Source: Prevotellaceae bacterium
GTDB taxonomy: Bacteria > Bacteroidota > Bacteroidia > Bacteroidales > UBA932
Direction: 5' to 3'
Assembly (NCBI GenBank): GCA_031263185.1
Contig: JAISGH010000152.1
Location: forward strand, 1 to 34,444
DNA length: 34,444 nucleotides
Of the stretch, positions 32,122 to 34,444 are shown piece after piece; the stretch's first letter is position 1, and every line of letters starts with the position of its first letter. The notes under the pieces were generated by a model. That model searched no databases and had not been told where the DNA came from. It saw only the letters and a program-made list of their open reading frames with translations. Position numbers and translations under genes: made by a program.

Positions 32122-32168
32122 GGTTGATTATAAAGCAATAGGATATTTTACTTATATTTTTTATTTAA

Positions 32169-33542
32169 ATGGATAAAACTCTTTTTGATAAAATTTGGGA
32201 GCGGCATGTTGTCGAGTCTATTGCCGGCGGCCCCGACGTGCTGTACATCAACCGGCAGCTCATTCACGAAGTTACCAGCCCGCAAGCTTTTGACAGCCTG
32301 CGCAGGCGGGGCGTTGAGGTTTTTCGTCCGCAGCAGGTAACCGCCACCCCCGACCACAACACCCCTACGCTCAACCAGCGCCTCCCCGTCAAGGAGGAGG
32401 CCTCGCGAAAGGCGCTTGAAGCGCTGCGTAAAAACTGTAGAGATAACGGCATTACTATCTTTGACTTAAATACAGAGTACAACGGTATAGTGCACATCGT
32501 TGGGCCTGAGCTCGGATTTACCCGGCCGGGAATGACCATTGTTTGCGGCGATAGCCATACCGCTACGCACGGAGCGTTTGGCTGCATTGCCTTTGGCATT
32601 GGCACAAGCGAGGTGGAGATGGCGCTGGCTACGCAATGCTTACTTCAAAGCAAGCCAAAGCAAATGCGAATTACGCTTAACGGAAAACTTCAACGTGGCG
32701 TCGGCGCAAAGGACGCCATTTTGTACATCATAGCGCAGCTTGGCGCAAGCGGCGGCGTTGGCTGCTTTGTGGAGTACGCAGGCGAAGCTTTTTGCAGCAT
32801 GAGCATGGAGGAGCGCATGACCGTTTGCAACATGAGCATCGAAATGGGCGCGCGCGGCGGGCTGATTGCGCCGGACGAAACAACATTCCGCTACGTAAAA
32901 GGCCGCAAGTTTGCCCCGCAAGGCGCCGAGTGGGATAAAAAATTGAGCGAATGGAGGCAGCTATTTACCGATAGCAACGCTTTATTTGACAAAGAGTATA
33001 GCTTTGAGGCAAATGATATTAAACCTTACATTACCTACGGCACAAATCCGGGTATGGGCATAGGTATTGACGAGGCTATCCCGCCGGACGAAGCTAACAG
33101 CAAAGCGCTGGAATACATGGGATTCAAAGCCGGAGAAAAGTTGCTGGGCAAGCCGGTAAGCTACGTGTTCATTGGTAGCTGCACCAACGGGCGCATAGAA
33201 GATTTTCGCGCAGCGGCGCAAATTATCAAGGGGCGCAAAAAAGCCGACAACGTTTTTGCCTACCTCGTTCCGGGTTCAAAGTCAGTGGAGCGACAGGCGC
33301 GCGAGGAAGGTTTGGCGGCAATCTTCGAGGAGGCCGGCTTTACCTTCCGGCAGCCCGGCTGCTCGGCCTGCCTTGCCATGAACGAGGATAAGGTGCCCGC
33401 CGGCGAGTACTGCGCCTCAACCTCCAACCGCAACTTTGAGGGGCGGCAGGGCGCCGGTGCGCGTACGCTGCTGGTAAGCCCCCTCACCGCAGCAGCAGCG
33501 GCCGTTACCGGAAAAATCACCGACCCGAGGGAGTTGATGTAA
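32169..33542 (+). CDS. leuC: 3-isopropylmalate dehydratase large subunit
   Basis: A 457-residue aconitase-family subunit. With LeuD it isomerises 2-isopropylmalate to 3-isopropylmalate. The three cysteine ligands of the 4Fe-4S cluster are in FIGSCTNGR and [10 protein letters not shown]; other signatures are ICGDSHT-like [30 protein letters not shown] and [16 protein letters not shown]. Length is normal. The gene is separated from leuA by about 4.4 kb of type III R-M genes, whereas leuA and leuC are usually adjacent in Bacteroidetes leu clusters. It precedes leuD by 32 bp. Confidence 0.97.
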   Translation: MDKTLFDKIWERHVVESIAGGPDVLYINRQLIHEVTSPQAFDSLRRRGVEVFRPQQVTATPDHNTPTLNQRLPVKEEASRKALEALRKNCRDNGITIFDLNTEYNGIVHIVGPELGFTRPGMTIVCGDSHTATHGAFGCIAFGIGTSEVEMALATQCLLQSKPKQMRITLNGKLQRGVGAKDAILYIIAQLGASGGVGCFVEYAGEAFCSMSMEERMTVCNMSIEMGARGGLIAPDETTFRYVKGRKFAPQGAEWDKKLSEWRQLFTDSNALFDKEYSFEANDIKPYITYGTNPGMGIGIDEAIPPDEANSKALEYMGFKAGEKLLGKPVSYVFIGSCTNGRIEDFRAAAQIIKGRKKADNVFAYLVPGSKSVERQAREEGLAAIFEEAGFTFRQPGCSACLAMNEDKVPAGEYCASTSNRNFEGRQGAGARTLLVSPLTAAAAAVTGKITDPRELM

Positions 33543-33574
33543 AAATTTATATAGCTTATTGCAATAAAGTAGTT

Positions 33575-34165
33575 ATGAAGATTTTAAATGTACTGACCAC
33601 AGCTTGCGTTCCGCTTAACGTGGAGAGCATAGACACCGACCAGATAATCCCCGCACGGTTTCTCAAAACTACAGACCAAGCGGGGTTTGGCAAAAATCTT
33701 TTTCGCGATTGGCGCTACGACGCTAACGGCAACCCTATCTCCGGCTTTGTTCTGAACAATAAAGCTTATAGCGGGCTGGCGCTGGTGGCCGGCAAAAACT
33801 TTGGCTGTGGCTCAAGCCGCGAGCATGCTGCATGGGCTATTGCCGATTACGGCTTTCGCGTGGTGATTTCTCCCCTGTTTGCCGATATTTTTAGGGGCAA
33901 CGCGCTCAACAATGGGGTGCTGCCCGTGCAGGCGAGCGAAGCGTTTGTAGCGGCCTTGTTTGCCGAAGTAGAAAAAAATCCGGAAGCAACGATTACCGTT
34001 GACTTGCCCGAGCAAAAAATCACCATCAACAGCATCGGGCAAAGCGAGCATTTCGATATAAACTCCTACAAGAAGCATTGCTTTATAAATGGCTATGATG
34101 ATATTGATTATTTGCTATCAATTAAAGGAAAGATTGAAGCATACGAGTTGAATGTAAAGAGTTGA
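33575..34165 (+). CDS. leuD: 3-isopropylmalate dehydratase small subunit
   Basis: A 196-residue swivelling domain subunit that completes the LeuCD isomerase active site. Seen: [21 protein letters not shown] and [17 protein letters not shown], the two family hallmarks, then [17 protein letters not shown]. Length matches LeuD. It follows leuC closely, so both are on one transcript. The pathway next needs LeuB (3-isopropylmalate dehydrogenase), which is absent here. The sequence after leuD is a repeat region, so if leuB is linked it starts beyond the window. Confidence 0.97.
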   Translation: MKILNVLTTACVPLNVESIDTDQIIPARFLKTTDQAGFGKNLFRDWRYDANGNPISGFVLNNKAYSGLALVAGKNFGCGSSREHAAWAIADYGFRVVISPLFADIFRGNALNNGVLPVQASEAFVAALFAEVEKNPEATITVDLPEQKITINSIGQSEHFDINSYKKHCFINGYDDIDYLLSIKGKIEAYELNVKS

Positions 34166-34257
34166 ATTTAAGCATTTGTCGGTTATTTCTTTTTTTTTGA
34201 GACACTACAACAGGGTAAACGCGCGAAATTTAAAGGTTAGGTTTATGAATGTTTACG

Positions 34258-34328
34258 CCGTTCCGTAGGGACGGAATATTGGTAGAAAACGGAATATTCC
34301 CTGCGCTCTTCCGTCCCGTAAGGTAGGG
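34258..34328. repeat. Intergenic hairpin repeat, element A
   Basis: TTCCGT-aggg-ACGGAA (34261-34276) is followed by AATATTGGTAG, the palindrome GGAATATTCC (34291-34300) and TTCCGTCCC (34309-34317). The last is the reverse complement of GGGACGGAA (34268-34276), so the element can fold as a larger stem or as small ones. It follows leuD by about 90 bp. It resembles the dispersed CCGTAGGGACGGAA repeats I know from Bacteroidetes genomes. Confidence 0.75.
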
Positions 34329-34398
34329 TGTGCAAACCTACGTAATTTCTTCTGCTGATTTTTGCTGCAAAAAGAAGCATAATTCGCAGAGTAGCAGG

Positions 34399-34444
34399 GC
34401 ATCCGGAACGGATGCAATCTTGGTAGCCCGACGCTTTAGCGTCG
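34399..34444. repeat. Intergenic hairpin repeat, element B (runs off the window)
   Basis: GCATCCG-gaa-CGGATGC (34399-34415), then AATCTTGGTAG (34416-34426), then CGACGCT-TT-AGCGTCG (34429-34444). The linker differs from that of element A by one base, and the last hairpin has the same 2-nt TT loop and GCTTTAGC core type as the repeat at 1123-1142. Elements A and B therefore look like members of one modular family. Confidence 0.75.

Overview
The window looks like chromosomal DNA from a member of the Bacteroidetes, probably order Bacteroidales. The evidence is a DUF4783-nadC / rlmH neighbourhood, a PorW/SprE-like TPR protein of the type IX secretion system, a LuxC-type acyl-CoA reductase, a YbdG-type MscS channel, and promoters of the TTTG-N20-TAnnTTTG type. 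No rRNA, tRNA, CRISPR array, integrase or transposase was recognised.

Layout. 1-1421 is accessory debris: a truncated RhuM gene, the C-terminal stub of a TaqI/Eco57I-like restriction-methylase, an apparently intact mntA-hepT toxin-antitoxin pair, and a 57-bp tandem repeat carrying mirror-image hairpins. 1422-5988 holds valS, nadC and a DUF4783 gene (minus strand) and rlmH (plus strand). 6144-14652 is a GC-richer core block: porW/sprE-like, a second 57-bp tandem array, trpA, acyl-CoA reductase, a sigma54-type response regulator, and an OmpR-type regulator/histidine kinase pair. 14684-15858 is a second debris patch, with an AlwI-family nuclease stub, an Abi_2 N-terminal stub and a diverged copy of a repeat also found near 1.3 kb. 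15859-21209 carries mscS, a lipoprotein, and an acyl-CoA synthetase plus serine hydrolase pair.

21344-34165 is the most striking part. The leucine biosynthesis genes leuA, leuC and leuD are interleaved with three separate restriction-modification units, all on the same strand: a methyltransferase/Mrr-nuclease/PKD-like fusion, a single-chain type IIG enzyme, and a type III mod-res pair. The type IIG gene sits between a 56-bp copy of the leuA 5' end (2 mismatches) and the intact leuA. This is the signature expected of R-M insertion with long target duplication. The type III pair separates leuA from leuC. Its mod gene starts with two copies of a 12-bp palindrome 21 bp apart, and a perfect 13-bp inverted repeat joins the mod stop to the res start.

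The leu enzymes convert 2-ketoisovalerate toward 3-isopropylmalate. leuB is not in the window and may lie downstream. With the R-M genes in line, leu transcription must either read through the defence genes or start anew from promoters inside them. The window ends in modular hairpin repeats sharing the motif AATnTTGGTAG.
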